A stretch of DNA of 43,961 bases. Source: Zancudomyces culisetae. Its lineage: Eukaryota > Kickxellomycota > Harpellomycetes > Harpellales > Legeriomycetaceae. Location: the NCBI GenBank assembly GCA_001969505.1, contig LSSK01001317.1:1-43961 (forward strand), read 5' to 3'. Both the position numbers and the translations under genes were made by a program. The notes below the pieces were generated by a model. The model ran no database searches. It was given only the letters and a program-made list of their open reading frames with translations, and was not told the DNA's origin. Every line of letters starts with the position of its first letter. The stretch's first letter is position 1. Positions 11,201-23,431 of the stretch are shown here, in pieces.

Positions 11201-12037
11201 AAAACCCATTCAATCGGGATAATTAGTTTTTATAAAGACCAAGTCAAACTGCTTTCAAAACATCTACCATCATTTCCTCATCTCTTCCGGCACGTGAACT
11301 CAGCTCCGAATAACGGCGTTGATAATGATGATGAAAATGATGATGTGGCTGAAGATTCTGTAATCACCACAAGTACAGTGGATGCATTTCAGGGTAGCGA
11401 GAAGGATATTATTCTCTTTAACTGCGTCAAATCTCTGCCAGCACCAACAACTATTACCACACGAGGACAAGGCTCATCTCATCCTCCTAAACTTCGAATA
11501 AATACGTTTTTAAACAACCCAAATCGCATAAATGTAGCACTATCTCGATCAAAATCACACTGTATTATATTGGGCAACGAGTCATTCCTCCTCGCCTGTT
11601 GTCCACTTTGGAAATCCATTATTGATTATTGTAAGTTACATGGGTGGTATGTTGATACCTCCTTGGGTGCTACCAACGATACTGCAGATAATAATATCCA
11701 CCGGTTTGCAATGTCAAAACTATATGCCAACATCAATGGCGATGGTAATCACAACTATTTTTCAAACAACATGACCAGCGATCCGCCTAGTTCTGGCGCT
11801 GATATTAATGATAATGAACCTGATAATGAACCTGATACATTGCTCTCTTGCGATCTAGCTAATGACGACGATTTTTACAACCAAGAACACGATGTACCCA
11901 CTACTAGTCAAGCCAATAACCATGTTGATTCAACCAGTAGTAGCAACCACACTGTTATTGATGAATATTCTGGCCAAGAACGCTTGTTTTTGGATATAGA
12001 AAACGAAATGGATTTAAATATCGATTCAATAATATAG
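8232..12037 (+). CDS. ZGRF1-like superfamily 1 DNA/RNA helicase with N-terminal DUF2439, seven exons
   Basis: Exons: 8232-8304, 8378-8406, 8497-8534, 8608-8890, 9053-9159, 9240-9339 and 9434-12037; all phases close to 1077 aa. The first four exons encode a DUF2439 module (MSMVRYQVVYTSQKYKKQGV, then WKDGIVELVDDKT and a KC...KYLVVF end), the domain of ZGRF1, Mte1 and Dbl2 that works in homologous recombination and replication-fork repair. Exon 7 carries the Upf1-like helicase core: Walker A GPFGTGKS at about 521-528, TSMSNCAVDNVL, DEAS at about 638, GDHKQLPP, RLQYRCHP, STVDAFQGSEKD and NVALSRSK. A Lys/Asn/Glu-rich insert sits just before Walker A, and an Asn/Asp-rich tail follows motif VI. No GRF zinc finger is seen, unlike animal ZGRF1. 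Likely a 5'-3' recombination helicase. Intron 4 (8891-9052) is the least certain, since it could hide a microexon. Confidence 0.85.
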
Positions 12038-12859
12038 CACTACATTGGTAGCTTTTTTTATTTATTTTTACTTTTTTTTATTGTAGTTTTTTCGGCTTTG
12101 TTTTCAAGCTTGGTGTTTCGTCAATTTACAGGATCGGTTCCCAATATATTCTCATCCTTTTTCATTCTTTTTTTTCCACAATATGATTAAAACAACAACT
12201 AAAATAAAAATCAGACCAATTCTGATATTAGCAAGTCAAATAAACACTATAACATCCTCTCAACTCTCAACTAATATTGATTCACCTATTTTTTGTCATC
12301 TCATCAAATTAGCTCTGACACTGACGCTGACACCAACACCAACACCAACACTAACTATCTCTATAGCCATTGATCATGTTCACTATCCTAAGCCTACTAA
12401 TTACTCTAAGGCATCATGGTCAACAGTTTAGTGAAATGGTATCTATCAAGTTGGAACTGTGAGCATAGCCAAAATGCTAGCTACTAGCCTGAACCTTGTA
12501 CTGGTTAACACTAGATAAATTCTGTTAAACCTAGAAAATCGAGCTAACTAAACAATTTGAACAACTCACTTTAGTTGCTAGTAACTCATAATTAGGTGCA
12601 ACAAACTCAACCACAGTGATATATTTCTTGACCAGTTAACTGTTTATCCTTCTCAACCAGCCACACCTTTGTTCTACTTATCATGTAGTCTCCTATAGTT
12701 TGTTTAGGTTTCAACTATAGCACATTTGATAAAAGTATACCATGTTCCTCTTTCAGTGCATTTTGGTGAACATACCACAAGACGCTAGACATATTTTTAA
12801 CGCAATTTTTTATTAATAAAACGTAAATAAAATACTGAAATGCAATAATAATAAACCTG
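12038..12859. other. Convergent 3' spacer between the helicase and ARP3
   Basis: About 820 bases between two converging genes. It contains a degenerate CTGACA/CCAACA-type run near 12316-12353 encoding only a Thr/Leu/Pro repeat in one frame. I see nothing else. Confidence 0.6.
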
Positions 12860-14249
12860 TTAGCCGAGGCTGGTAAATACTTTATTATATCTACATATAC
12901 TTGGCCCATACTCTTCATAATCAGCCTTGCTATGTGCAACCTGGTAGAACTGCTGATCTGTGCTGCCCAAAATACTTCCTCCAAACCATACCGCATGTCT
13001 CTGCTTCTTGTGGCTAATCACGTTTACTGCGACTGGGTTTGCTGTAATTGTAAATGCACCACTATCTCCACCCCCAGTCTGTTGCTGTAGTGGGTTTTTG
13101 AGTCGCGCAGCCATCAGTTGCGCCTGGTTGCTGCTCTGGCGATCGTCAACAATTTTGCGCAAATCACGCTGTAGTCGCTTACCAAGGTTGCTGAACATTG
13201 TTGACCCACCACTTAGCACAATGTTGGAGTACAAGCCACGGCGAGTATCTATGGGTGCTGATTGGATTGCTTGGTCAATCAGGGTTGGTAGTGGGGTAAG
13301 GTAATCTGTGCTAATTATTTCGGGGTTGAAAAATACTTCGGGACCCAAAAACCGCTCGTATCCAACATCTATGGTTCCACGATTGTCCTTCAGCATGTGT
13401 CGGATAATGTTTTTGCTTGGTTCTAAATCGTACTTCTCGAATTCCTTCACAATATCATGACATGTGTACCCATACTGCTCCTTGATGGTCTTGGCTGTCT
13501 CCATCATTTGTTCTGGTGGAATTGGTTCGTTGCGATCTCTCAGCTGCTGCATCACAAAACTTGTGATATCCCGTCCGGCAATCGGCATGCTCTTCAAACT
13601 TCCCCCCAGAACATATCCTTCTGCTACTGGAATAATATGTGTTACTCCATCTCCACTGTCGACAACCAGTCCGGTCAGACTTTGATTACTATTTTTGCTC
13701 GTCCAGCTAGCTACCAACGCAAGTACAGCCTGTACTGCTATATAAAGCCCATTCACATTGAAACTCTCAAAAAATATTTCGGCCATCTGCTCCCGATTCT
13801 CTGGTGCATTCAGTGGTGGTTCAGTGAGTACAAAATAATGATTTTCCGGCTCACAGCGCATGTATTTAAATATACTAGTCTCCCAAATCCGCTCCATATG
13901 GTCCCAGTTTTCAATCTGCCCTTGTCGCATAGGATACGAAACTCCATACATTTGACCATTAGCAAATGCCTCATCCCCTATATAAAAATCCAAGTCCTCT
14001 ACTCCTCTCTTTGAAGCTATTCCATATCGACTTGTTTGCTTGACATTCTTGTTTGGGAGGCCGATAACTGAGGGTATTACAAATTGCGGATCGGTGTTTC
14101 CCGCAAATCCCATTTTTGTATACCTATTCAACAGTCGTTTATCAGTTATTTGCTTTTTTTTTATTGCTAAAGATTATATCAACATGATGCATCTATAGAC
14201 TCTCTTACCCTGTTCCATTATCTATAACTACTGGTGGTAATCTTGACAT
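12860..14249 (-). CDS. ARP3: Actin-related protein 3, Arp2/3 complex subunit
   Basis: Arp3 is one of the two actin-like subunits of the Arp2/3 complex that nucleates branched actin at endocytic patches. Exon 1 is 14249-14209 ([14 protein letters not shown]) and exon 2 is 14123-12860; the junction completes the phosphate-loop Gly and gives GYTKMGFAG, total 434 aa. Arp3-specific signatures include [15 protein letters not shown], the [19 protein letters not shown] block, the second phosphate loop [11 protein letters not shown], the [10 protein letters not shown] block and the C-terminal [18 protein letters not shown]. The length matches the family (about 420-450). A Gln/Gly insert ([11 protein letters not shown]) near residue 360 lies at a position where Arp3 proteins normally carry an extra loop. 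The intron ends GAATAG. Confidence 0.97.
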
Positions 14250-15954
<1,705 letters not shown>

Positions 15955-16020
15955 GAGCATTAGTATCCTGTAATCACATAGCGCTTTTATAACATGTATT
16001 GTTTTATTGACAGCCTCGTC

Positions 16021-16065
16021 ACTCTCACACAATAATAATGATAATAATAACAATAATAATAATAG
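16021..16065. repeat. AAT-rich trinucleotide run
   Basis: Imperfect ATA/AAT trinucleotide repeats (with GAT and CAA variants) lie in the short convergent spacer between the thioesterase stop and the IST1 stop. Confidence 0.8.
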
Positions 16066-16117
16066 TTGGGTGTTTTTCATGTTCTAGCCAAAACATGTAC
16101 ATCTATCTGAACTAGCA

Positions 16118-17478
16118 TCAGTTTCTTTTTAGCGCTTCTAATCTCTTCATCAATTCATCCATTGTCGGCACCTGGTTGGCGCTTCCAGCGGAATCTGACA
16201 CCTTTTTTTCGTCTCCAGTTTGTGCCTTGTTACTGCTATGACTACTATTATCGGCTCTATCTCTAGTACTGGATTCTTTATCCACACTGTTATCATTCTC
16301 ATTTTTTCTGACTTTCTGTTGTGGTACATTTACTTTGCTGTGTCTGGCTTCGACTTCCTTTTCCCGTTCTTTTTCCTCTTCCTAAAAATATGCATACTTA
16401 TTTTGTTGTTACTATATCAACAACACCTGTGCATCATGATAAATTTCTTAGATGCACCTTGGTACGTTACCTTTGCTTCGAGTTCCTTTGCTCCTCCGCC
16501 ATTTCCATCATCATCCTCACTCGATTCGTCCTCCGGTTCCTCATCTGATGGTACCCATTTTATTCCATAGCTACGACTTATTTCTCGTAAATATTCTTTG
16601 ATCAGCAACGGATCAAATTCGCAGATATTGAGTTTGGCTACAAGCTAATATTTTTTTTATCACTTGTTAATTAATTCAATACGAGCACTGTGTGACCACA
16701 GCATTCGCTGTTTACTGTTTATTGCTCAACTCTACTACAAAATTTTCTAGGTTACCTGTTCGTTTGCCTTAAGATTCGTATTGTCTAGACTATGCCCTAC
16801 AAACTCTCGTCCATATAGACTTGTAAATATGTCTTTAATCTAGAGTATCAATGTTAAGCTGTTAGCAGTGTTTCTTTTTTTTGGGGTGGATTACTCATGT
16901 GTCCAGGAAACGCTGAAAAGTATGATTTAAATTCTTTGTAGATTCATTCTTAATAGTGTTTAACGGATCCTTTAAAAAATGGGCATACGTTCTCACTGGT
17001 ATTTAAAAAACATAAAAAACAATACTTACCGTAGCAAATTCCTTGACATTTACCCTCCCTGAAGAATATATTATACTACAAATGACCTCCATTGTCGAAT
17101 CGTCTAGCTGTTTGCTTTGATCAATAAGTATCAATCTATTTTGCAGCCTTCTGCAGTATTGTTCCAAAAGCTCAAGGGCCTCAATTATATAGTCCTCTTG
17201 GATTATCTTTTCGACCTATTCGCGAATTATTTTAGGATTCTCACATTGTATACCGAATTTTTCTTATTTAAAGGTTACCATCACAAAGATAAAATAATGC
17301 TTTAAGCTGGAAATATCCCTACTCTTATCTTTGCCACCATTGTTTCGTCTTGCTCTAGCAATCTCGATATTTCTTTTCTTTCTGCTTTTCCTATTGCCTT
17401 TTTCTTTTCTCTCAGCAATTTCAATCTATTGGTCGCCAGACCTAGATTAATTTTCAATTTCTCTACTATCTTCTGCAT
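16118..17478 (-). CDS. IST1: Ist1-like ESCRT-III regulator, five exons
   Basis: Ist1 binds Did2 and Vps4 and regulates ESCRT-III disassembly at endosomes and in membrane remodelling. Exons 17478-17323, 17215-17030, 16839-16756, 16644-16471 and 16381-16118, all joined in phase 0, give 287 aa. The Ist1 (DUF292) domain occupies the first 200 residues: KINLGLATNRLKLLREKKKA, AKIRVEKIIQEDYIIEALEL, then LEQYCRRLQNR, IKDIFTSLYGREFVG and the EYLREISRSYGIKWVPSDEE end. After it comes an acidic and charged linker and a terminal DELMKRLEALKRN, which fits a MIM-type motif for the Vps4 MIT domain. Only exon 1 and part of exon 4 stand out as ORFs; the rest was found by matching the domain order. Its start faces the SBP2-like gene 392 bases away. 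Confidence 0.92.
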
Positions 17479-17870
17479 GTTTCTTCGGTCTAAACCCTCT
17501 TTATAACAAAATGTTACTATTCCAAATCGTTCAATATAAGAGTATGTAAACAACAAAAGATACAACACATGAGACAAATTGTGTTTCAGTTTAGTGAAAT
17601 ATGCAACTCTGAAACTCTGCCCACCAATCGCGAAACGGCTGAGCTAATAAATGCCAACCAAAAATACTGACATTTTTATTGGACCTTTCGGGCTAGCGAA
17701 TAAAATACAAAAGAAATAGTCGCAAAGCTTGAATCACGTATTTTACAAGCTTTATATTTGCTTATGATCAAAAGCATGCCTTAGACGCAATATAGATTTT
17801 GTTTCAAAACTGCGCTCTTCTGCATAGGTTACTTTCGAAGATTTTACAGCTATTAAGATATATTAGAGTT
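17479..17870. promoter_or_regulatory. Shared divergent promoter region IST1 / SBP2-like
   Basis: A 392-base AT-rich gap separates the two start codons, so it must contain both promoters, possibly as one bidirectional element. No specific factor site is called. Confidence 0.4.
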
Positions 17871-19476
17871 ATGCAGTATAATCAAGCTACAAATCGAAGC
17901 TCGAAGGCATCTGGTAGCACCGGAACTGGCGTCAAGACCAAAAAAAAGACCAAGCCGAAACCACAATCAGGATTCAATCTATCTCAAGTTATCGAAGAAG
18001 CACTAGAAAAGGTTGGAAGTGATCGGCAAACCAAAATCACAGAAGTTTGGGTAAAGCCGTCCGGAAAATACGTTTGTAAAACAGACTCTTGTTTCACCAG
18101 AAATGAAAGGGAGGGTGATCAACGAGTAGACCTGAATAAAGCTTCCAATATTAAACCCATCACGAGACATAGAACAAGACAGCATGTGTTGATAGATAGC
18201 CCGAATTCCAGAAACAAGGTAATACTAAAAAGTCACAGTCAAGAAACATCCAAGAAGAAAAGACAGATAAAAATATCCGTTACTAAAAGAAAAATACGCA
18301 AAAAAACACTCCTGCCCGATAAAAAGGACAGGCTTTTACTACAAGGAAAGACAAAAGTAGATAAAAACGAGGTAAAATACGGAGAGAATAATATTTTGGA
18401 TAAAACTGCACCTAGCAAGCTATATAGAGGCATACAAAGGCGATTGCCAAAGACAACGAAAATTTCAAAGTTAAAAAAAAAGTATCTTGTTCAAAAACAT
18501 ATCATTCATGAGATAAAGCATGGCAATGGTCAGGTAGACGCGAATATTAGCACGAACAATGTGGAAGAGGCAGATAGGGCTACAGAGGTACCTCAACATC
18601 AATCTTGCAAAAATAGTACTTTGGGGGTCCAAGATATTAATGGTAAAGTAGGCACAAAAGACGAGTACAAGATGAGAAAGGATATGCGAAAGGCAAAGAT
18701 TGAAAAGTTTAAGGATTCGCTAAAAGAAAGTACAGAGGTGCTAAAAATGAAAAGCCAGGTTCAAGAATTGATAAAATTTGCTGCTGATGAAAAGCATGAT
18801 GGCAGAAAGCATTTCAAAAACGGTATAAAAGTCTGCAAACAAATTCAAAAGATAAAAAGCCAAGCTATGTTTACTAATGAGGCAGAAATCCAAAGGTATC
18901 TATTGTATTTTTTTTAATATTTCATTAACATGCTACAAATACAATCTTAATGCAAATGGGTATCTTAACAATAGCTATGTCACGCAGCTAATAACGCCTG
19001 AGCTCCAACAGATAGTCTTAGGCATAATAGAAAAGCTGACCACGTACCAGAGCAGAAATAGCAAGAATGGGGGCAGTGGGTATAAACAAAGGTACTATAC
19101 CGGATTAAGGGAGGTATGCAGAAAGGTCAAGCTGAGCGAGAAGGGTCTAGCTCCTACAAATTATAGCAAAAAGATACACAGCGTGATTGTTAGTGTTAAT
19201 ATCCAACCAACTGATTATGCTAAAAGAGAGTTCCCTGCAGACCCGACCTCTTTATTAGAGAAATGCAAAGCCCAAAATGTTCCAGTAATTTATTCCCATA
19301 CGCGGAAGCAGCTTGCACGAATAGTCTCTTCCTGTTCGGAAAAGAAAATCAAGTCGATATCCTGCCTTGGTCTATCTTTTATTGATGGTGTGAATGAGGA
19401 GCATGCAAAAATGGTAGCTATGTCCAGTGAGCTAAGTGCAGAGTGGGAGCGCCAGTTCAACAGCCTATGTGAATAA
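17871..19476 (+). CDS. SECIS-binding-protein-2-like protein with C-terminal L7Ae/L30e RNA-binding domain
   Basis: Exons 17871-18895 and 18975-19476 join in phase 2 (CAA AG / C TAT) to give 508 aa. The N-terminal 340 residues are strongly basic and low in hydrophobics, with no domain I recognise. From about residue 342 the sequence follows the RNA-binding domain of SBP2: YVTQLITPELQQIVLGIIEK, a linker, RYYTGLREVCRKVKL, then PVIYSHTRKQLARI, ISCLGLSFIDG and HAKMVAMSSEL. The equivalent human SBP2 segments are the (R/K)xxxG(L/M)(R/K)EV, IPFVFALxRKALGR and VGIFSYDG-type blocks. In this family the Gly-x-x-Glu strand end contacts the kink-turn/SECIS core, and both residues are kept. In known biology SBP2 recruits EFSec and Sec-tRNA to UGA codons. 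Whether this copy does so, or is a general L7Ae-type RNA binder, is not shown here. I saw no selenocysteine-insertion-domain motif. Confidence 0.8.
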
Positions 19477-20884
19477 TTGGCGTCATTAGTACTATTCTAG
19501 CTTATTTTCTTTTTTCAAGTGACTACCGTCACACAAAAAAAATGTATTATTAATTGTCTGAACCCGGTGCCATAAACAGAGTGGTCGTACTACTGTAACG
19601 TGTAGTGGATATATTTTAAATCAATACTTGATGATGTTTAGAGATGGTATAATTTCTTGAGTTTTATTTAAAAAAAAATCACATTTCTAAATACTTGAGG
19701 ATTATCAAATACCCAATCTGTAATCCTTTGTTAAAAGAAAAAAGCACCAATATACCATTAATTTTCTCTGACCCTACTTCATCTTTGTTTCACACTGCGA
19801 TTTTTGCACTATTTTGTCTCTTGTGTGTGCTACGCAGATACCAACATAGAGCAGACCAACTGAACCCTTTTCCTGCCATGTCTCCTATTTTGGACACAAC
19901 ATCATATCTTTATTTTACATTTGACCCAAAATAGCTATTAACTCTTATTAATTATTGAGCTTTCACTGATGAATAAACTCCTCAATAGACAATCAGTTCT
20001 TTAGAAATGTTATTGAAAAACTATTGTGAAACAACAGTTTGGTGGTGCAATTGATAAGAATACTGATGTATACTGCTAGTACACAGTGTGGGGTGTATGT
20101 ATAGATTTAGTATACCCTTTTCAGGGTTCAGTGACAAAGATATCAATATATGTTTTCTTGTTAGATTCGGTTTTGCCTATTGTGGTTTCAAATAGGCACA
20201 AATTCAAGCTAATCTTCAAAAAAAAAAGTAGTATTCATGGCCATTCTGGATTTTTTTGGTGAAAATTTCTTCGTTTAAAATATCTTTACTTTCTAACCAC
20301 CCCCTCACCTCCCTAAATAACAAGGCAAGTAGATCCATACGTTCACCCATCTAGACGTCTCCTGCTCATTACAGATCTCAAAAAATTGATTTCTAAAACT
20401 TGCATATGTTTGGTTTTCTCAACCCACTCCTTATAACATCAATAGCACATCAAACCTATTCACAATCAATTTATTCGTAAACCTCAATAATCGAGCAATT
20501 ACATTTTATAGCCAACATCAATAGACATCAAGCCGATGCAATAACAATAACAACAATAATAAATGAAACATGGGTAGGAATTCGTTTTCAGCGTTCATCT
20601 TAGCTCTAATACAAGGATACATATTAAAGTGGTATCTCGGTTATCAATCTTTACTAAAAATCCCAAATAGTATATAAATGCTGTTTTCATCCTGTTGTGC
20701 TTTTACCTTTTTCTTTAAACTTTTTCAACCAACAAATAGCAAAAACATTTTTTTGATATTACACATTCAAGCCTATGCTCACATATTGATAACAGGCAAG
20801 CAGCATTGATCAATAAACACTCCAATATTAATAACACTTTATTTTGCAAATCAAAAGAAAAAAATAATCCAAAAAAAGGGAAAG
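19477..20884. other. AT-rich spacer, 1.4 kb
   Basis: It lies between the SBP2-like stop and the receptor start, both on the plus strand, and should hold the receptor promoter and a long 5' leader. A 79-codon frame within it begins with TTG rather than ATG and has no recognisable domain. Nothing else is seen. Confidence 0.6.
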
Positions 20885-22225
20885 ATGAGTAGCTTTGATT
20901 CTGGTATGAAGGCTGGGCTTTGGCTAACCATGTGTTTTTCATTCTTGGCTGTTATTTTCTTTATGATGTTTTGGATATACAAAAGGTACATTGTCGATAG
21001 AGTATCGCTTAAACTGGTTACACTAATGGCCCTGTCCAACACCTTAAATGCATTATTGCGGATAATAGCCAGCACACTGTTTGACAATAGCCCGGTATCT
21101 TGCAGAGTAGTACTACCTCTTTTGAATTTTACAACACTCTTCTCCACGTACCTACTAACGTGTATAGCAATCAACCTCCATATTGTATTTCTACGAAAAC
21201 GAAGCTACTATAGCAGATGGTCATTTACAACATATGTCATGGGTAGCGTTGGGTTGGCATTTGTCATAATAATTGGTGAGTTGTTTTATTCAATAGGCGC
21301 TGGAATCTGCTGGGCGGATACTAGAGACTACACTAGTTTTGGTGAACTGATGTTGACACAATTCTTTGTAACATATGTCTGGATAATAATTCCGGGAATA
21401 TACAGCCTGGGAGTATTTATTTTAGTGTGCTACAAGATTATTAGCGAAAAAGGCAAAATTGACTCACAATTTAGTCGAATTAGTCAAGAAAACTCAAGAA
21501 AGCTTGAAGAAAAAAACATATACCTACTTGCAAAGAATGGAGGAGGGAGTGATGGTAGTGATGGTAGCGATGATTACTACAATCTTAGGAGCGAATGCAA
21601 CAACTCAAGAGTGGGCGGATTTAAGAATAGACTTGCTCAATCAAGAGTCGCTAGATTTTTCAGACCAAGGGATAGAGTCTTCTACTATAGCAGCTCAGCC
21701 AGAAAAATATATACAGGTGTATTACGAATATCGCTGTACGCCATTGCACTTACGATATATACAGTCATTTCACTATATAATGCCATCAGAATAAATAAGG
21801 CCATCATGGGTGTGGATCAAAGTGAAGATTCTCTTAAGACATTGCGCAGCTCATACATGTTTTATGCTTATTCGGGCCTTATTTATGTTTTCGTATTTAT
21901 TTTTGACCCGGCCATCCAGGCAGCATTCCGCGAGGTAAAGTGGTCCATCGGATTTTCATTTGGAAACGTAGCCAAGCGTTTATGTTTTTGGAAAAAGGAA
22001 CGCATATTTGCAGATTTAGACGACAACTGTGATTTTACGCCTGCGGTACCTGATAATAGGCTGACTGACATTGACCAGGTCATTAATCTCTACGAGGTTC
22101 TTAGTAACGAGCCTCAAATGGACTCAACATTCCTGCTCCGTGCAAGAAAAATGCAAAACAACCTTAATGAGGAGTATCTTAGTGATAGCTTTAAAACAAA
22201 AGGCCCAACTTTCAGCTTTTTATAG
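20885..22225 (+). CDS. Seven-transmembrane (GPCR-like) receptor, single exon
   Basis: A 446-aa protein with seven hydrophobic segments at about residues 11-32, 42-63, 75-102, 113-136, 156-184, 276-300 and 322-345. Cys73 at the top of segment 3 and Cys142 in the second outer loop are placed for the standard receptor disulphide. The third inner loop is long (about 90 residues) and contains a Gly-Ser-Asp run (GGGSDGSDGSDD), and the tail after segment 7 is about 100 residues. The segment-7 end DPAIQAAFRE corresponds in position to the NPxxY region of class A. The general look is of fungal cAMP-receptor-like or Git3-type receptors that act through G-alpha proteins, but I cannot assign a ligand or a subfamily. 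Start ATG at 20885, no intron. Confidence 0.8.
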   Translation: MSSFDSGMKAGLWLTMCFSFLAVIFFMMFWIYKRYIVDRVSLKLVTLMALSNTLNALLRIIASTLFDNSPVSCRVVLPLLNFTTLFSTYLLTCIAINLHIVFLRKRSYYSRWSFTTYVMGSVGLAFVIIIGELFYSIGAGICWADTRDYTSFGELMLTQFFVTYVWIIIPGIYSLGVFILVCYKIISEKGKIDSQFSRISQENSRKLEEKNIYLLAKNGGGSDGSDGSDDYYNLRSECNNSRVGGFKNRLAQSRVARFFRPRDRVFYYSSSARKIYTGVLRISLYAIALTIYTVISLYNAIRINKAIMGVDQSEDSLKTLRSSYMFYAYSGLIYVFVFIFDPAIQAAFREVKWSIGFSFGNVAKRLCFWKKERIFADLDDNCDFTPAVPDNRLTDIDQVINLYEVLSNEPQMDSTFLLRARKMQNNLNEEYLSDSFKTKGPTFSFL

Positions 22226-22514
22226 GGAATTTTATTTTCTCAATCTTTTTCGCTGTATTATCCGCATAGGAAATACAGGAGGTACGTATCACTAGCTTCC
22301 AAACGTTTTGTCAAATTTATAAAATATTTCTAAATTGGTACTCTACAAACACTTCTAATACAAACCACTAGCCTCTTCGTTGTGTGCATGTGTGGAAAAA
22401 AAAGTCATATTTAGTTATAGCAACTGTATATGCTACAAATTATATGCTAATAACATATATTAAAATGAAACAGACTGTACCGAGATAAATATATGCTCAT
22501 TTGCGAGGATATCT

Positions 22515-23431
22515 TTAGCTATCACCGATTGATTCTTCGCTTGTAACATTATTTCCCTTTCTGTTTAACTCCTGTTTCTGCGCCCTTTTATCGGTGGGAG
22601 TAAACTTTGATCTTAATATCCTTCTTACAGCCTCAAATGAAATTCTATAGTCGGTTGATAGTCTCTTTATATCGAATACGTCTGGATACTATGTATTAAG
22701 TAGAGAGGTGTATTGATTTATTATAAAATCAATGTTAGCTTTCATAGTCTGTATATAATAAACATTTGTGAGAAAAAAGTACACTAATAAATTACCTGAT
22801 TGTGAAGCATTCGCATTTTTTCCATAGTTTCTCTAGACACCTTCTTTTTGGGATTCCAGTGCCCATTTCCTAACCTTTTCCACTCATCTCTTCTAGTTCT
22901 CCATCCTACTGATTGTTCTGAAACATCTTTGTCTGCTGATTCTTCCAATTCCGATGTTGAATCTAGAGTATCCTGTTTTTTTCCTGCTTTTCTCTCGCTC
23001 ATACTGGCTCGATTGTTTTTTATTCGTGGCACCCTTTCTCTTGTGGTTGTTGCATTTTTAGAAGAATCGATCTTAGTGAACCATTTATTTCTATCTTGTA
23101 AATTATAACTGGCAAACTGTTTATTTGAAGAAAAACTGTGTCCAAATTTGGTACGTTTTTCTATACCTTCATTATCAGTGCCTTTATGAGTGTTCGTAGA
23201 GTTGGATTTGTATTTACTGGTCATTCGATTCAAAATAGAGGAAATTTTAAGTCCATTAGATTCACTGTCATTACGGTTTTGGTCGCTATAGCTACGCGTT
23301 TGTATGTTGAAACAACCTATACGCGAAAACGAATTGTATCCATCCTGAAATCTAGCCTTGAAGCTACATTTCAAGGCGGCGCCCTCATTGTGTAATTTTA
23401 GATTCAATCTTATTAAAACCCGCTTGTTCAT
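22515..23431 (-). CDS. RRG9: Rrg9/neugrin-family mitochondrial protein, two exons
   Basis: Exons 23431-22796 and 22688-22515, joined in phase 0, give 269 aa. Family signature near the C-terminus: WKRLGNGHWNPKKKVSRETM and, across the splice, HNQYPDVFDIKRLSTDYRIS, followed by FEAVRRILRSKFTPT. This is the Rrg9/neugrin helix-turn-helix-like core. Yeast Rrg9 is needed for respiratory growth and mitochondrial genome maintenance, and animal neugrin acts in the mitochondrial 16S rRNA module. The first 45 residues are rich in Arg, Lys, Asn and Ser with few acids (MNKRVLIRLNLKLH, then QTRSYS), a plausible mitochondrial presequence. The middle is a poorly conserved Ser/Thr/Asn-rich linker. It is convergent with the receptor gene, 289 bases apart. 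Confidence 0.88.

Noticed and set aside
12183-12431. ATG frame of 82 codons with Thr/Leu/Pro repeats
   Set aside because: The repeat comes from a degenerate hexamer run in the convergent spacer; no domain, no conservation evidence.
19695-19934. 79-codon plus-strand frame
   Set aside because: It opens with TTG, not ATG, and shows no recognisable sequence.
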